From NCBI GenBank assembly GCA_964430745.1, contig CAYSHI010000257.1:1-28808 (forward strand): a stretch of DNA of 28,808 bases, given 5' to 3'. This document shows, one piece after another, positions 8,857 to 16,582 of this stretch. A program made the position numbers and the translations under genes. The stretch comes from CBDCGW01 sp964430745 (GTDB lineage Bacteria > Acidobacteriota > UBA890). The notes under the pieces were generated by a model. That model was not told the origin of the DNA. It was given only the letters and a program-made list of their open reading frames with translations, and searched no databases. Positions within the stretch are counted from its first letter, which is position 1; each line of letters begins with the position of its first letter.

Positions 8857-9867
8857 ATGAAATGCTCGACGGCAGTTCTGTTGCTGACCCTGGGCGCGCT
8901 CTCAGTCGTTGCCGGGTCTGCCGGTGCGCAGGAAGGCGGCCCTCCGCGCCCCGAGCCGCAGGAGCCTGTCGCCCGCGAAGCCGCACCCAACAACGCGGGC
9001 TACTACGTCATGGACGGCTTCGGCGGCTTGCACAGCGCCGGTAGCGCCCCGGCTATCGTGCCTCCGCCTCCCTACTTCGGCTTCGACATCGCACGGGACT
9101 TCGAGTTGGCGGTCGCCGGGGGCGGCTATGTGCTCGACGGTTTCGGCGCTGTTCACGTCATGAATGGGGCGCCGGTGCTTGCGCCGGCGGCCCCCTACTT
9201 CGGCTTCGACATCGCACGGGACTTGGAGCTGGTGTTCTCCGGGGGCGGCTATGTGCTCGACGGTTTCGGCGGTGTTCACGCCATGGGTGGCGCCCCGGTG
9301 CTTGCGCCGGCGACCCTCTACTTCGGCTGGGACATCGCCCGGGATATCGAGCTGACGCCCCCGGCCGGTGTCACCACCCCGGCGGTCACCATCGACTTCG
9401 AGACGTTTCCCGGGCCGGACGGGATTCTCGGCACAGCCGACGATGTGACACCACCAACCGGCCCGGAAAACTCGCCCGTGCTCGGTCTTTCCAACGAGTT
9501 CGCCTCGGTCGGGGTGATCTTCGATCAAGCTTCGCTGTTCTTTGGGCCCGCTTTCGGAGCTGCGCCCGGGTTTGGGAGCTACTATCTGAGCTCCGTGCCG
9601 GTGCAAGCAACGCTGACCGTGCCGGTCTTCGGGATCGAGATCACCTCCTACTCGAACTGGAATGCGAAGCTCACGGCCTTCGATTTCAACGACCGAATCT
9701 TGGCCGTGGCCAACCTGTGGCACCCGAACCCGGGACCGTCCAAAGCCCTGGGCACACTGCACCTGTCGACCAACCAGCCGATCGCCAGGTTCACCGTGAT
9801 CGAGCAATCTGGCAACGGCAGCCTGATCCTCAATCTCGACAGCCTCGTCTTGAAGACGGGTCAGTAG
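8857..9867 (+). CDS. secreted protein with three 41-residue YVLDGFG...YFGFDIARDLEL repeats
   Basis: 336 residues, with AAGGGGGA at about 8844-8851 before the ATG and a signal peptide ending GSAGAQ (residue 25). Residues about 49-170 are three tandem copies of a repeat that starts YV(L/M)DGFG, has an H about ten residues in, then GAP, a proline-rich turn and (Y)FG(F/W)DIARD-EL. Each unit is 123 bases. The C-terminal half (about 176-336) is another domain, beginning TIDFETFPGPDG and rich in beta strands, reminiscent of FETF/choice-of-anchor-type secreted domains. The function is unknown. The next gene starts nine bases after the stop and carries six copies of the same repeat, so the two products probably act together at the cell surface or outside the cell. 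Confidence 0.75.
   Translation: MKCSTAVLLLTLGALSVVAGSAGAQEGGPPRPEPQEPVAREAAPNNAGYYVMDGFGGLHSAGSAPAIVPPPPYFGFDIARDFELAVAGGGYVLDGFGAVHVMNGAPVLAPAAPYFGFDIARDLELVFSGGGYVLDGFGGVHAMGGAPVLAPATLYFGWDIARDIELTPPAGVTTPAVTIDFETFPGPDGILGTADDVTPPTGPENSPVLGLSNEFASVGVIFDQASLFFGPAFGAAPGFGSYYLSSVPVQATLTVPVFGIEITSYSNWNAKLTAFDFNDRILAVANLWHPNPGPSKALGTLHLSTNQPIARFTVIEQSGNGSLILNLDSLVLKTGQ
9004..9369 (+). repeat. three-copy coding repeat, 123-bp unit
   Basis: Units begin with the Tyr codon of YVMDG/YVLDG at 9004, 9127 and 9250. Conserved positions are Y-V-x-D-G-F-G, H at +9, G-A-P, Y-F-G-F/W-D-I-A-R-D and E-L. Units two and three share long near-identical stretches (CGGCTATGTGCTCGACGGTT in both), suggesting recent duplication or conversion. 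Confidence 0.9.
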
Positions 9868-9876
9868 GCGGTTCCG

Positions 9877-12270
9877 GTGCAGCGTCTCGCAAGCATGTCT
9901 CCGTTGGTGGTCCTGATCTGTCTATTGTGCTTTGCCTCAACGGCGAGCTACGCGCAGCAGGGGCAGCAGATCGTTGTCCTGACCGCCGACAATGTGCCGC
10001 TGGCCTCATTGCGGGCGGCCGTTGTCGCTGCCCGCGCCGCCCCGGCGGAAACCGGCCCGGTGGAAGTCCTGAACTTCTCTCCGGAGGCCGACCTGCGCAC
10101 GCAGGTTCCAACGGCGCAGCTTCTGCGGGATCCGCTCTTGCTGCCGTTCGCTCCGTCGGCGCCGGCAAGCGTGCCGACTCGATTCGACGGATCGGACAAC
10201 AGCGACAACGCCACCACCGTCACGCCACCCGATACCAACGGAGAGGTGAGCTCCGACGCGGTAGACCGCTTCGTGCAGATGATCAACCTGGTCACCACCA
10301 TCTTCGACAAGAACGGCGTCGAGCAGGGCGTCGGCGCATTTCCCAACAACGTCTTCTGGAGCGGCTTCGGGGGCGTTTGCGAGACCACGAACCGGGGAGA
10401 CCCGGTCGTCCTTTACGACGAGCAGGCCGACCGCTGGATCGTCAGCCAATTCGCTTTCGACAAGAGCGGAGTCGACCCCATCCCCCCGTTCATGCAGTGC
10501 GTTGCCGTGTCGCGGACCGGCGATCCGCTGGCCTCGTGGGACCGCTACGCCTGGAACTTCTCCTCCGTCGGCTTCAACGACTATCCGCATTTCGGCATCA
10601 GCACGGACGCCGTCGGTATTTCGGTGAACCTCTTCGCCCCACCTGGCTTCGGCTTCAGCGGCTCCTGGATCGGCGCGATCGACAAGAACTGCATGTACAC
10701 AGGGGCCGGCGCCTGCGAGCTGGTCGGCACCAACCTGGGCACCGGCGAATTCGGCTTTCTGCCCCTCGATCACGACAACTTCCCGATTACCTCCGGATTC
10801 GTACCGGCCCAGTTCGGCACGGCAATGTCGGCGACCGGTCTGTTCGACGTGTGGACAATCACGCCCGATTTCACCATGCCGCCAAACACGACAGTCGTTC
10901 GCACCGCCCGCGTTCCGATCGCGCCGTTCGACTCCGATATCTGCGGCGCGGCTCGCGAGCGCTGCATCCCACACCCGGGAACGTCGGGACCGCTTTTCGA
11001 CTTCGAGGCGCTGTCGGGCCGTCTGATGCATCGCGCTCAGGTGCGGGATTTCGGCACGCACCTCTCGCTGGTGGCGTCTCACACGATCGATGTTGACGCT
11101 GCGGGTGTGGGCGCTCTCGGTCGCGCCGGCGTCCGCTGGTACGAGCTGCGCAGTATGGATCGCGGGGCGACGTGGTCGCTTCACCAACAAGGGTCGCACG
11201 GACCGTCCGACGGCCTCCATCGTTGGATGCCCAGCATCGCGATGAATCCCCGTGGCGACATCGGACTCGGATTCATCGTCTCGAACAGCACGACAAACCC
11301 GGAGATCCGGGTGACGGGACAGTCGGCCGGAAGTGGCGGAAACCGGCCGCAGACGGGTGCACCCGGCGTGCTCAACGTCGGCGAAGCCTCCTGCCGGGCC
11401 GGTGACGGAGGTACCGGCTGGGGCGGACGATCCGGTGACTACAGCGCCACGAGCGTGGATCCGACGAGCGGCAGCTTCTGGCACACGAACGAATTCAGTG
11501 GCGCCGCAGGTTCCTGGGGCACGGCCGTCTGCGAGTTCGTGCTGCCCGGCCCGGGCGTGTACGTGCTCGATGGTTTCGGTGGCCTCCACAGCGGTGGCGG
11601 CGCTCCGATGCTGAATTCCCCCACTCCCTACTTCGGCTTCGATGTTGCCCGCGACATGGAGCTGGGCTCCCTGGGCTTCTACGTGTTGGACGGGTTCGGC
11701 GGCCTCCACAGCGGAGGCGGCGCGTTTCCGATGAATCCGGGGCCGCCGTATTTCGGCTTCGACGCCGGAGTTGATCTCGAGCTCGCATCCAGCGGCTTTT
11801 ACGTGCTCGACATATTCGGTGGCGTCCACGCCGGCGGCGGTGCTCCCGTGTTGAGCCCGGGGACGCCGTACTTCGGCTTCGACGCGGCGCGCGATCTGGA
11901 GCTCGCGCCCACCGGCTTCTACGTCTTCGACGCGTGGGGTGGTCTGCACACGGGCGGTGGCGCCCCGTTGTTGAGCCCGCTGCCGCCCTATTTCGGCTTC
12001 GACGCTTCAGAGGATATCGAGTTGACGGTCAGCGGCCTGTACGCGCTCGATTCGTTCGGCGGCGTGCACGCGGTCGGCGGAGCACCCGCGCTCGGCTCGC
12101 CGCCGCCGTACTTCGGTTTCGATATCGCACGCGACATGGAGCTCGCCGGGTCGGGGTTGTACATCCTGGATGGGTCCGGCGTCGTTCATGCCGCGAACGG
12201 TGCCGCAGCAATCACCCCGGCGCCGACGTACTTCGGGTTCGACATCGCCAAGGACCTGGAGATTCGCTGA
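9877..12270 (+). CDS. secreted protein with propeller-like N-domain and six 40-residue YVLDGFG repeats
   Basis: 797 residues from GTG 9877 (an in-frame ATG at 9895 is an alternative; neither has a strong ribosome site, and the gene follows its neighbour by nine bases). A signal peptide ends TASYAQ (about residue 27). Residues about 90-550 hold beta-rich blocks such as RGDPVVLYDEQADRWIVSQF, NDYPHFGIS and GLHRWMPSIAMNPRGDIGLG, the pattern of secreted BNR/propeller-like proteins of unknown function; it contains several cysteines that could form disulfides. From residue 562 to the end come six repeats of the unit also found in the upstream gene, the last ending KDLEIR at the stop. An adhesive, carbohydrate-binding or surface-layer role is plausible but unproved. 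The two repeat genes and the following membrane-protein gene look like one transcription unit. Confidence 0.78.
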   Translation: MQRLASMSPLVVLICLLCFASTASYAQQGQQIVVLTADNVPLASLRAAVVAARAAPAETGPVEVLNFSPEADLRTQVPTAQLLRDPLLLPFAPSAPASVPTRFDGSDNSDNATTVTPPDTNGEVSSDAVDRFVQMINLVTTIFDKNGVEQGVGAFPNNVFWSGFGGVCETTNRGDPVVLYDEQADRWIVSQFAFDKSGVDPIPPFMQCVAVSRTGDPLASWDRYAWNFSSVGFNDYPHFGISTDAVGISVNLFAPPGFGFSGSWIGAIDKNCMYTGAGACELVGTNLGTGEFGFLPLDHDNFPITSGFVPAQFGTAMSATGLFDVWTITPDFTMPPNTTVVRTARVPIAPFDSDICGAARERCIPHPGTSGPLFDFEALSGRLMHRAQVRDFGTHLSLVASHTIDVDAAGVGALGRAGVRWYELRSMDRGATWSLHQQGSHGPSDGLHRWMPSIAMNPRGDIGLGFIVSNSTTNPEIRVTGQSAGSGGNRPQTGAPGVLNVGEASCRAGDGGTGWGGRSGDYSATSVDPTSGSFWHTNEFSGAAGSWGTAVCEFVLPGPGVYVLDGFGGLHSGGGAPMLNSPTPYFGFDVARDMELGSLGFYVLDGFGGLHSGGGAFPMNPGPPYFGFDAGVDLELASSGFYVLDIFGGVHAGGGAPVLSPGTPYFGFDAARDLELAPTGFYVFDAWGGLHTGGGAPLLSPLPPYFGFDASEDIELTVSGLYALDSFGGVHAVGGAPALGSPPPYFGFDIARDMELAGSGLYILDGSGVVHAANGAAAITPAPTYFGFDIAKDLEIR
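11560..12267 (+). repeat. six-copy coding repeat, exact 120-bp period
   Basis: Units start at the Tyr codon at 11560, 11680, 11800, 11920, 12040 and 12160. Each encodes Y-V/A/I-L/F-D, then GGLH or GGVH, GGGAP, and YFGFD followed by ARD-EL or a variant. The period is exactly 120 bases with no indels, while the bases have drifted, so the array is older than the closely matching pair in the upstream gene. The last unit is shortened to 36 codons by the stop. Confidence 0.92.
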
Positions 12271-12381
12271 CGCTGACCGCGCCGCCCACAGGATCTGGAG
12301 GTCCGCTGACGCGCCGCCCCGCCGACGCGACGCCCAGAGGACCTGGAGATCCGCCGGCGCGCCGCCCAAGGAGGTGGAAGA
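12251..12381 (+). repeat. degenerate tandem copies of the repeat-gene tail, including its stop
   Basis: The tail AGGACCTGGAGATTCGCTGA (12251-12270) recurs as AGGATCTGGAGGTCCGCTGA at 12290-12309 and AGGACCTGGAGATCCGC at 12338-12354; a fourth, weaker copy, AGGAGGTGGAAGA, begins at 12369. A GCCGCCCA-like string precedes each downstream copy. Intervals are 39, 48 and 31 bases. The fourth copy contains the ribosome-binding site of the next gene. Confidence 0.75.
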
Positions 12382-12382
12382 C

Positions 12383-13660
12383 GTGGAAACTGAGCGCCGC
12401 ATCGAGTGGAACATGCGTGGCTTGGCGCTGTTTCGCTGGGTCGTAGTGGTTGTGGTGGGCGCCGTGTTCGTCGGGGTTGGTTACTCCCTGTTTCCCGAGC
12501 TCGACCCCCGACCGGCGACCACGACGTTGCTGACAACCGGCCAGCTGGTGCTGCTCGGAGTGGGCGTTGTCGCCGGCCTGATCGCCTGGGCGATGGTCGC
12601 CACCAAAGCCGCGCGCCGCTTTGGTGACGCCGCGCTCGAGCTGGAGACCGTACCTGTCCCGCTTGGCCGGCGACTCGAGGGGCAGATCCGAGCGCACGCC
12701 ACGCTGGCGCCCGATGAGGCTCTGAACCTGATCCTGCAGTGCTGGGCGAAAGAAACATCGGGCGGCGAGTCCGGCGGGGGAAGCCGCGTGAGATGGGGGT
12801 CCGAGCAGCTCCTGACTCCGGCCGACGTCGAGCAGAAAGACGGTGTCCTCGTCGTCCCGGTCGACCTCGCCGTACCCAACGACAAACCGCCCACCGGGGA
12901 GAGCCGCCGGGAGGAGTTCTGGTGGACGCTGAGCCTCTCGCTAGAGCCGCGCTCAGGCTACAAGCCCGAGTTCCAGGTGCCCGTCCTGCGCACCGCGGAG
13001 AGCCCGCCGGAGCCCGAGCGAGAGCCGGAGCCGGCGATCGGAATCGTCGGGGTGATGCAAAAGGTCGGCGAATTCGTCGAGCTTGCCAACGACGGCACCC
13101 TGGCTGCCGCCGCAGCCACCTGGCACCAGGAGCCGCCGATGCCCCGCCCGCCCCACGCCAGGATCGACGTGAGACAACGCCGCGGAGGCGGCGTCGACGT
13201 CGAGTTGCCCAAGACCAAGGTCGGCATGGTGTTCGCCTTCTGGTTCCTGCTCACGCTGCCGTTGTGGATTACGCTGCCGACCCGGAGCTTTGCCGCGCTG
13301 GACATAATTATCGACCCTCCGGCCATCGCCTACCTGCTCTATCTCGGCCTCGGCTTCGGCATCCCGTTCCTCATGACCGCCCTGGCTGCTTCCTCCCTGG
13401 CCTGGCAGAAAGTCCGTCTGCGGGTCGGACCCGATGGCGTCACAGTCCAGCGCCGCCTCGGGCGCCGCACGTATCCGCCGGGGAAGTTCACTACCGCATC
13501 GGCACGCGGCAACACCAACGACGGCTGGTCGGTGGGCCTGGAGAAATCCGAGACCGCGTTCCTCGGCGGCCTCCAGGTGGCGAGCCCGCGGACCGAGTCC
13601 GAAGCCCGGTGGCTGGCGGCTGAGCTTCGCCAAGCGCTGGGCGGAGGGGCGGCCGGCTAG
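12383..13660 (+). CDS. membrane protein of unknown function with two helix pairs
   Basis: 425 residues. GTG 12383 is chosen because AAGGAGGT at 12368-12375 lies seven bases ahead; the frame is open further upstream, but that sequence is the tail of the previous gene and its repeats. Two helices near the N-terminus (about 13-36 and 48-72) are followed by a soluble region of about 200 residues with an acidic/proline-rich EPEREPEPA segment near residue 215, then two more helices (about 278-296 and 311-335), and a C-terminal domain of about 85 residues with VRLRVGPDGVTVQRRLGRRT, which looks like a small beta domain of the PH-like/DUF type. I do not recognise the family. It is probably co-transcribed with the two repeat proteins. 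Confidence 0.72.
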   Translation: METERRIEWNMRGLALFRWVVVVVVGAVFVGVGYSLFPELDPRPATTTLLTTGQLVLLGVGVVAGLIAWAMVATKAARRFGDAALELETVPVPLGRRLEGQIRAHATLAPDEALNLILQCWAKETSGGESGGGSRVRWGSEQLLTPADVEQKDGVLVVPVDLAVPNDKPPTGESRREEFWWTLSLSLEPRSGYKPEFQVPVLRTAESPPEPEREPEPAIGIVGVMQKVGEFVELANDGTLAAAAATWHQEPPMPRPPHARIDVRQRRGGGVDVELPKTKVGMVFAFWFLLTLPLWITLPTRSFAALDIIIDPPAIAYLLYLGLGFGIPFLMTALAASSLAWQKVRLRVGPDGVTVQRRLGRRTYPPGKFTTASARGNTNDGWSVGLEKSETAFLGGLQVASPRTESEARWLAAELRQALGGGAAG

Positions 13661-13678
13661 TGTCCCGCGCGGGACACT
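13659..13678. other. perfect 20-bp palindrome overlapping the stop codon
   Basis: AGTGTCCCGCGCGGGACACT is its own reverse complement and begins inside the TAG stop of the preceding membrane-protein gene. As RNA it would fold as a TGTCCC/GGGACA stem. No T-run follows, so it may be a Rho-type or mRNA-end stem, or a binding site for a dimeric regulator; it lies 84 bases upstream of the furA operator. Confidence 0.6.
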
Positions 13679-13761
13679 CGGCGCGCCCCGCGGCCGCTGA
13701 ATGATCGCCCGGGGATCACCGTGCGAGTTTCGAGCCTTCGGGTTGCCCGCGGGGCCTCCTT

Positions 13762-13782
13762 ATTCTTGACAAAGTCCAGAAT
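13762..13782 (+). promoter_or_regulatory. FurA/PerR-like operator and furA promoter
   Basis: ATTCTTGAC (13762-13770) and GTCCAGAAT (13774-13782) form an inverted repeat, 8 of 9 positions, around AAA. It resembles the mycobacterial FurA box (core TCTTGAC...TTCCAGAA, from memory). TTGACA at 13766-13771 would be the -35; CATGCT at 13789-13794, 17 bases on, a weak -10; the ATG at 13801 then falls at the expected transcription start, so the message would be leaderless, as reported for mycobacterial furA. Binding of FurA here would block its own promoter and that of katG. Confidence 0.75.
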
Positions 13783-13800
13783 TGGCCTCATGCTGAGCTC

Positions 13801-14214
13801 ATGTCCGACGACCCCGCCGATCTGCTTCGCGAACACGGTGTCCAGGTAACAGCCCAGCGCCTGGCCGTTTTGCGGGCATTGTCGGTTCGACCGCACGCCA
13901 CGGCCCAGGACGTCGCCGAGTTCGTGCGGGGCGAAATCGGTGCCATCTCGCGCCAGGCGGTGTACGACGCCCTCGGGATTCTGGCGGACAAGGGTCTCAT
14001 CCGGTGCATACAGCCCGCCGGGTCGCCGGCCCGCTACGAAGACCGGGTGGGCGACAACCACCACCATCTCATCTGCCGCTCTTGCGGCGAGATGGTCGAC
14101 GTCGACTGCGCGGTCGGCGTCACGCCCTGCCTGACCGCCGCCGACGACTTGGGTTACGAGATCGACGAAGCCGAGGTGGTGTACTGGGGCCGCTGTCCCG
14201 AATGTATCGAATGA
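13801..14214 (+). CDS. furA: Fur-family peroxide-responsive repressor, FurA type
   Basis: 137 residues, typical of the Fur family. A winged-helix DNA-binding half (residues 7-82, recognition region ISRQAVYDALGILADKGLI) is followed by a dimerisation half with the metal-binding block DNHHHLICRSC (His 87-89, C92 and C95) and a second pair CPEC (C132, C135) for structural zinc. The run PARYEDRVGDNHHHLICRSC and the DVDCAVG/PCLTAADD stretch are very like actinobacterial FurA proteins that control katG. It lies directly upstream of katG and behind a palindromic operator. No Shine-Dalgarno site precedes the ATG. The likely role is repression of the furA-katG operon, relieved by metal-catalysed oxidation under peroxide stress. 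Confidence 0.92.
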   Translation: MSDDPADLLREHGVQVTAQRLAVLRALSVRPHATAQDVAEFVRGEIGAISRQAVYDALGILADKGLIRCIQPAGSPARYEDRVGDNHHHLICRSCGEMVDVDCAVGVTPCLTAADDLGYEIDEAEVVYWGRCPECIE

Positions 14215-14243
14215 ACCCGGTTCCGGCCGGGGAGCAACCAGCG

Positions 14244-14280
14244 ATCTGGATCAAACAGCAACCATCTTGATCAAACACCA
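14244..14280 (+). repeat. 20-bp-spaced direct repeat before katG
   Basis: ATCTGGATCAAACAGCA (14244-14260) and ATCTTGATCAAACACCA (14264-14280) match at 15 of 17 positions with a period of exactly 20 bases, and end right against the katG ribosome-binding site GGAGGA. It could be a regulator site, an mRNA feature or a small slippage duplication. Confidence 0.7.
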
Positions 14281-14290
14281 GGAGGAGCAA

Positions 14291-16474
14291 GTGTCAGACG
14301 CAGTGAGCAAATGCCCCATGTCGGGCGCGAACACCACGATGGGGGCCCGGTCGAACCAGGACTGGTGGCCGAACCAACTGAACCTGAAGGTCCTCCATCA
14401 GCACTCTTCGTTGTCCGACCCCATGGGCGAGGAGTTCAACTACGCCGAGGAGTTCAAGACGCTCGACCTCGATGGTGTGAAGAAGGACATCGGGGAGATC
14501 ATGACGACGTCGCAGGACTGGTGGCCGGCCGACTACGGCCACTACGGGCCGCTCTTCATCCGCATGGCCTGGCACGCCGCGGGCACCTACCGGACCAGCG
14601 ACGGCCGCGGCGGCGGCGGCAACGGTTACCAGCGCTTCGCGCCCACCAACAGTTGGCCCGACAACGCCAACCTCGACAAGGCCCGCCGCCTGCTCTGGCC
14701 TGTCAAACAGAAGTACGGAAGCAAGATCTCGTGGGGAGACCTGATGATCCTCGCCGGCAACTGCGCCCTGGAGTCGATGGGCCTGAAGACCTTCGGCTTC
14801 GCCGGCGGGCGCGAGGACGTGTGGGAGCCCGACGACGTCACCTACTGGGGTGCCGAGGCCGAGTGGCTCGGCGACGAGCGCTACCGCGGCGACCGGGAGC
14901 TCGACAAACCGTTCGGCGCCGTGCAGATGGGCCTCATCTACGTGAACCCCGAGGGGCCCAACGGCGAGCCGAGCGCGCTGAAGGCGGCCAAGGACATCCG
15001 TGAGACGTTCGCACGCATGGCGATGAACGACGAGGAGACCGTTGCTCTCATTGCCGGCGGACACACGTTCGGCAAGTGCCATGGTGCCGTCGAGGAGCAG
15101 TACGTCGGTGCCGATCCCGAAGGTGCTCCCATCGAGGAGCAAGGCCTCGGCTGGAAGAACAGCTCCGGCAGCGGCACGGGCGTCGACGCCTACACCAGCG
15201 GGTTGGAGGGCGCCTGGACCCCCACCCCGGTGACTTGGGACAACAGCTTCTTCGAGACCCTGTTCGCCTACGACTGGGATCTGACCATGAGCCCCGCCGG
15301 CGCGCAGCAGTGGATTCCGACGGATCCCGCCGCGGCAGACGCCGTGCCGGACGCCCACGATCCGTCGAAGACGCACGCCCCGATCATGCTCACGACGGAC
15401 CTCGCACTGAGAATGGACCCGATCTACGGACCCATCTCACGGCGCTTCCTGGAGAACCCGGACGAGTTCGCGGACGCCTTCGCCCGCGCGTGGTTCAAGC
15501 TGACCCACCGCGACATGGGGCCCGTCTCGCGCTATCTCGGCCCGGAGGTCCCCGACGAGGAACTGCTGTGGCAGGATCCCGTCCCGGCCGTCGATCATGA
15601 GCCGATCGACGAGCAGGACATCGAAGCCCTCAAGGACAAGATCCTCGCCTCGGAACTGTCCGTTTCCCAGCTGGTGGCAACCGCCTGGGCATCGGCGGCC
15701 ACGTTCCGCGGCACGGACAAGCGAGGAGGGGCGAACGGGGCGCGCATTCGCCTGGCACCGCAGAAGGACTGGAAGGTCAACAACCCGGCCGAGCTGGCGC
15801 AGGTGCTGCAGGCCCTGGAGGGAATCCAAGCGGACTTCAACAGCTCGCAGTCCGGCGGCAAGTCAGTCTCGCTCGCGGACGTGATCGTTCTGGGCGGGTG
15901 TGCCGCGGTCGAACGAGCGGCGAAGAACGCCGGGCACGACGTTCAGGTTCCCTTCTCGCCGGGGCGTGCGGATGCGTCCCAGGAGCAGACCGACGTGGAG
16001 TCCGTCGCCGTGCTCGAACCGACCGCAGATGGCTTCCGCAATTACCTGGCGGAAGGCGACGAGAAGTCGGCAGCAGAGCTGTTGGTCGATCGCGCGTGCC
16101 TGCTGACGCTGACCGCTCCCGAGATGACGGTGCTCGTCGGCGGCATGCGCGCGCTCAACGCGAACACCGGCCGATCCGAGCTCGGCGTTTTCACCGAGCG
16201 GCCCGAGTCGTTGACGCCTGACTTCTTCGTCAACCTGCTCGACATGAACACCGAGTGGCAGCCGTCTGCCGAAGGCGTTTTCGAAGGACGTGATCGCGCG
16301 ACGGGCGAGGTCAAGTGGACCGGCACCGCCGCCGACCTCGTCTTCGGTTCGAACTCGCAGCTCAGAGCCGTCGGCGAAGTCTACGCGTGTGCGGGCGGGC
16401 AGGAGGCATTCGTGCGGGACTTCGTGGCCGCTTGGGACAAGGTCATGAATCTCGATCGTTTCGACCTTGCCTGA
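14291..16474 (+). CDS. katG: catalase-peroxidase KatG
   Basis: 727 residues from GTG 14291, chosen because GGAGGA at 14281-14286 lies four bases ahead; an in-frame TTG at 14267 would put that site inside the gene. It is a bifunctional haem enzyme that breaks down hydrogen peroxide (catalase) and oxidises organic donors (peroxidase). Distal haem residues R91, W94 and H95 lie in FIRMAWHAAGTYR; Y217 in GLIYVNPEGPNG and M243 complete the Met-Tyr-Trp adduct needed for catalase activity; the proximal ligand is H258 in AGGHTFGKCHG. The C-terminal, non-haem half is complete and ends in the usual DLVFGSNSQLRA...KVMNLDRFDLA. Length and both domains are normal. It is presumably co-transcribed with furA. 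Its last 100 bases are partly duplicated at 19912-19971. Confidence 0.97.
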   Translation: MSDAVSKCPMSGANTTMGARSNQDWWPNQLNLKVLHQHSSLSDPMGEEFNYAEEFKTLDLDGVKKDIGEIMTTSQDWWPADYGHYGPLFIRMAWHAAGTYRTSDGRGGGGNGYQRFAPTNSWPDNANLDKARRLLWPVKQKYGSKISWGDLMILAGNCALESMGLKTFGFAGGREDVWEPDDVTYWGAEAEWLGDERYRGDRELDKPFGAVQMGLIYVNPEGPNGEPSALKAAKDIRETFARMAMNDEETVALIAGGHTFGKCHGAVEEQYVGADPEGAPIEEQGLGWKNSSGSGTGVDAYTSGLEGAWTPTPVTWDNSFFETLFAYDWDLTMSPAGAQQWIPTDPAAADAVPDAHDPSKTHAPIMLTTDLALRMDPIYGPISRRFLENPDEFADAFARAWFKLTHRDMGPVSRYLGPEVPDEELLWQDPVPAVDHEPIDEQDIEALKDKILASELSVSQLVATAWASAATFRGTDKRGGANGARIRLAPQKDWKVNNPAELAQVLQALEGIQADFNSSQSGGKSVSLADVIVLGGCAAVERAAKNAGHDVQVPFSPGRADASQEQTDVESVAVLEPTADGFRNYLAEGDEKSAAELLVDRACLLTLTAPEMTVLVGGMRALNANTGRSELGVFTERPESLTPDFFVNLLDMNTEWQPSAEGVFEGRDRATGEVKWTGTAADLVFGSNSQLRAVGEVYACAGGQEAFVRDFVAAWDKVMNLDRFDLA

Positions 16475-16513
16475 GCAGAGCAGCTAGGTCTACTCGCAAG
16501 CGTTCGGAGTCCA

Positions 16514-16553
16514 TGGTTTGGTGGCCGGCTCCTTTGAACCGGTCACCAAACCA
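16514..16553. terminator. 15-bp stem between katG and the convergent membrane-protein gene
   Basis: TGGTTTGGTGGCCGG (16514-16528) pairs with CCGGTCACCAAACCA (16539-16553) over all 15 positions with one G-T wobble and a ten-base loop. It sits 40 bases after the katG stop and 30 bases after the convergent stop, the position expected of a bidirectional terminator. Neither side has a clear T-run. Confidence 0.65.
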
Positions 16554-16582
16554 CTCCGTTCGCACATCGGAAGAGTAAGCCG

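Noticed and set aside
10006..11949. 647-codon open frame on the minus strand
   Set aside because: Antisense to the six-repeat secreted protein, Arg/Ala/Gly-rich low-complexity product, no family features, no ribosome site.
11560..12267. Regular 120-bp repeats as a CRISPR or minisatellite array
   Set aside because: The repeats are in frame, encode a conserved protein unit and have no spacer/repeat alternation.
14267..14290. TTG 14267 as katG start
   Set aside because: It would place the GGAGGA ribosome site inside the coding region; GTG 14291 gives the usual KatG N-terminus.
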